Shown piece after piece: positions 4,454-6,037 of a stretch of 6,037 nt of DNA (positions are counted from its first letter, which is position 1; each line of letters begins with the position of its first letter). Both the position numbers and the translations under genes were made by a program. The notes beneath the pieces are model-generated. The model saw only the letters and a list, made by a program, of their open reading frames with translations. It did not search any database and had not been told where the DNA came from. The DNA comes from Bacteroidales bacterium UBA3816 (GTDB taxonomy: Bacteria; Bacteroidota; Bacteroidia; Bacteroidales; P3). The DNA lies in contig DFDY01000155.1 in NCBI GenBank assembly GCA_002368955.1, positions 1 through 6,037 of the forward strand, written 5' to 3'.

Positions 4454-6037
4454 CTATTCTTCCACTTCACGACCGGCGGCAATGCGGGCGCGTTTGCGCT
4501 CAATCTCGTCCAGTATAATCTTGCGAATGCGGAGGGTCGAGGGTGTGATTTCCAAATATTCGTCGTCGCGGATATACTCCATTGCCTCCTCCAGTGAGAA
4601 CTTGATGGGGGGCGTGGTGGTACTCTTGTCGTCGGCACTCTTGCTGCGCATGTTGGTTAGGTTCTTGCTGGTGACCACATTGATGACGATGTCGTTGCCG
4701 GGGCGCAGGCTCTCGCCAATCACCTCACCGCTGTACACCTGGTCGCCTGGCTCAATGAAGAAGGGTCCGCGGTCCTGCAGTTTGCTGATGCTGTAGGCTG
4801 TGGCCTCGCCCGTCTCTTTGGCTATGAGGGCTCCCATCTTGTGGTCGTCCATGTCGCCCTTCCAAGGCTCGAAATCCAGGAAACGGTGGGCAATGATAGC
4901 CTCGCCGTTGGTGGCGGTCAGCAGGGTGTTGCGCAGGCCGATGATGCCTCGCGAGGGAATCTTGAAATCCAGCTGCACGCGGTCGCCCTTGGTGTCCACG
5001 GTGCCTATCTCGCCCTTGCGGCGGGTCACCACGTCAATCACCTTGCTCGAAAACTCCTCGGGCACCAGAACTGTGAGTTGCTCTATGGGTTCGCACTTCT
5101 GGCCGTCAATTTCCTTGATGATGACCTTCGGCTGGCCCACTTGCAGCTCGTAGCCTTCGCGGCGCATGGTTTCGATGAGGATGGAGAGGTGCAGAATGCC
5201 GCGGCCGTAAACCAGCAGTGCGTCGGGCGAGTTGGTCTCCTCCACGCGCAGGGCCAGATTCTTTTCCAACTCCTTGTAGAGGCGGTCGCGCAGGTGGCGG
5301 CTGGTGACAAACTTGCCCTCCTTGCCGAAGAAAGGCGAGTTGTTGATGGTGAAGAGCATACTCATCGTAGGCTCGTCCACCTTGATGGGGGGCAGCGGCT
5401 CGGGGTTCTCCACGTCGCAGATGGTGTCGCCAATCTCGAACATCACATTCTTGTCCAAGTCCAGCAGCACGGCGCAAATCTCGCCTGCCTCCACCACATT
5501 TTTGGTGCGCTCCTTACCGAGGCCTTCAAAGGTGTAGAGCTCTTTGATTTTGCTCTGGATGCGGCTTTGGTCGCGCTTGACCAACATGATGGGCTGTCCG
5601 GCCTGCAGGGTGCCGCGGTGCAGACGTCCCACCGCTATGCGGCCAAGGTAGGAACTGTAGTCGAGGCTCGAAAGCATCATCTGAGTGTTGCCTTCGGGCA
5701 CCTTGGGGGCGGGGATATGCTCTATGATGAGGTCCATGAGATAGCTGATGTCCTCGGTGGGACTGTTCCAGTCGGGTCCCATCCAGCCCTGCTTGGCCGA
5801 GCCGTAGGCCGTGGGGAAGTCCAGCTGGTCGTTGGTGGCCCCCAGATTGAACATCAGGTCGAACACAGCCTCCTGGGTCAGCTCGGGGTCACAGTTTGGC
5901 TTGTCCACCTTGTTGATGACCACGATGGGCTTCAGTCCCAGTTCGATGGCCTTCTGCAGCACAAAGCGGGTCTGCGGCATGGGCCCCTCAAAGGCATCCA
6001 CCACCAGCAGTACGCCGTCGGCCATGTTCAGCACGCG
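4454..6037 (-). CDS. typA: Translational GTPase TypA/BipA, 5' end cut off
   Basis: TypA (BipA) is a ribosome-binding GTPase of the elongation-factor family, linked to 50S subunit assembly and stress or low-temperature growth. The visible 528-codon stretch (527 residues and stop) runs off the window edge. Family members have about 600-610 residues, so roughly 75 are missing, including the P-loop and switch regions. Numbering from the Val at 6034 as residue 1, the fragment opens just after the G3 region with LLVVDAFEGPMPQTRFV (9-25). It then shows NKVD (G4, 41-44) and GSAK (G5, 78-81). Further on are the domain II/III EF-G-like segments (GKEGKFVTSR, ALRVEET, MRREG). The BipA-specific C-terminal part includes IPSRGIIGLRN, KNLTNMRS, DDKSTTTPPI and ITPSTLRIRK. 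The codon at 6034 could be read as a GTG start, but homology continues upstream of it (Arg at 6035-6037), so it is internal. Nothing looks broken in the visible part. It lies upstream of the hydrogenase on the same strand. Confidence 0.95.
   Translation of the reverse strand, partial: RVLNMADGVLLVVDAFEGPMPQTRFVLQKAIELGLKPIVVINKVDKPNCDPELTQEAVFDLMFNLGATNDQLDFPTAYGSAKQGWMGPDWNSPTEDISYLMDLIIEHIPAPKVPEGNTQMMLSSLDYSSYLGRIAVGRLHRGTLQAGQPIMLVKRDQSRIQSKIKELYTFEGLGKERTKNVVEAGEICAVLLDLDKNVMFEIGDTICDVENPEPLPPIKVDEPTMSMLFTINNSPFFGKEGKFVTSRHLRDRLYKELEKNLALRVEETNSPDALLVYGRGILHLSILIETMRREGYELQVGQPKVIIKEIDGQKCEPIEQLTVLVPEEFSSKVIDVVTRRKGEIGTVDTKGDRVQLDFKIPSRGIIGLRNTLLTATNGEAIIAHRFLDFEPWKGDMDDHKMGALIAKETGEATAYSISKLQDRGPFFIEPGDQVYSGEVIGESLRPGNDIVINVVTSKNLTNMRSKSADDKSTTTPPIKFSLEEAMEYIRDDEYLEITPSTLRIRKIILDEIERKRARIAAGREVEE

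Noticed and set aside
6020..6034. GTG at 6034 as the typA start
   Set aside because: TypA homology is already under way at this point and the G1-G3 GTPase motifs must lie upstream, so the codon is internal.

Overview
The window looks like chromosomal DNA from an anaerobic, fermentative member of the Bacteroidota, probably Bacteroidales. The reasons are a TTTG / TAnnTTTG-like promoter, starts preceded by A-rich rather than Shine-Dalgarno leaders, a group B-type [FeFe] hydrogenase, and GC-rich genes separated by AT-rich gaps. This placement is inferred from sequence style and protein families; no taxonomic marker is present.

Layout. Positions 1-501 hold no credible gene. The stretch is packed with short GC-rich hairpins, two copies of a roughly 47-nt direct repeat, and a 212-bp nested palindrome. 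Next comes a minus-strand lipoprotein of the metallo-beta-lactamase (MBL) fold (502-1386), whose 3' end runs into the repeat. A 143-bp divergent promoter region separates it from a plus-strand phosphoglycerate kinase homologue (1530-2879) with several altered active-site motifs. A hairpin terminator between convergent genes follows. The rest of the window is minus strand: an iron-only hydrogenase (2956-4404), preceded 49 bp upstream by typA/bipA (4454 to the window edge), which is cut at its 5' end.

How the genes fit together. The four genes do not form an obvious single pathway. Phosphoglycerate kinase (glycolytic ATP formation) and ferredoxin-type [FeFe] hydrogenase (disposal of electrons as H2, or H2 sensing/uptake) both suit a fermenter, but they lie on opposite strands. 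typA and the hydrogenase could share a transcript; no hydrogenase maturation gene (hydE, hydF, hydG) is in view. I found no CRISPR array, tRNA, rRNA, transposase, phage gene or defence system.

The parts most worth a second look are the divergent Pgk, the repeat and palindrome block at 1-501, and the way the MBL gene appears to end inside that repeat. I do not see clear evidence of a new multi-gene system.
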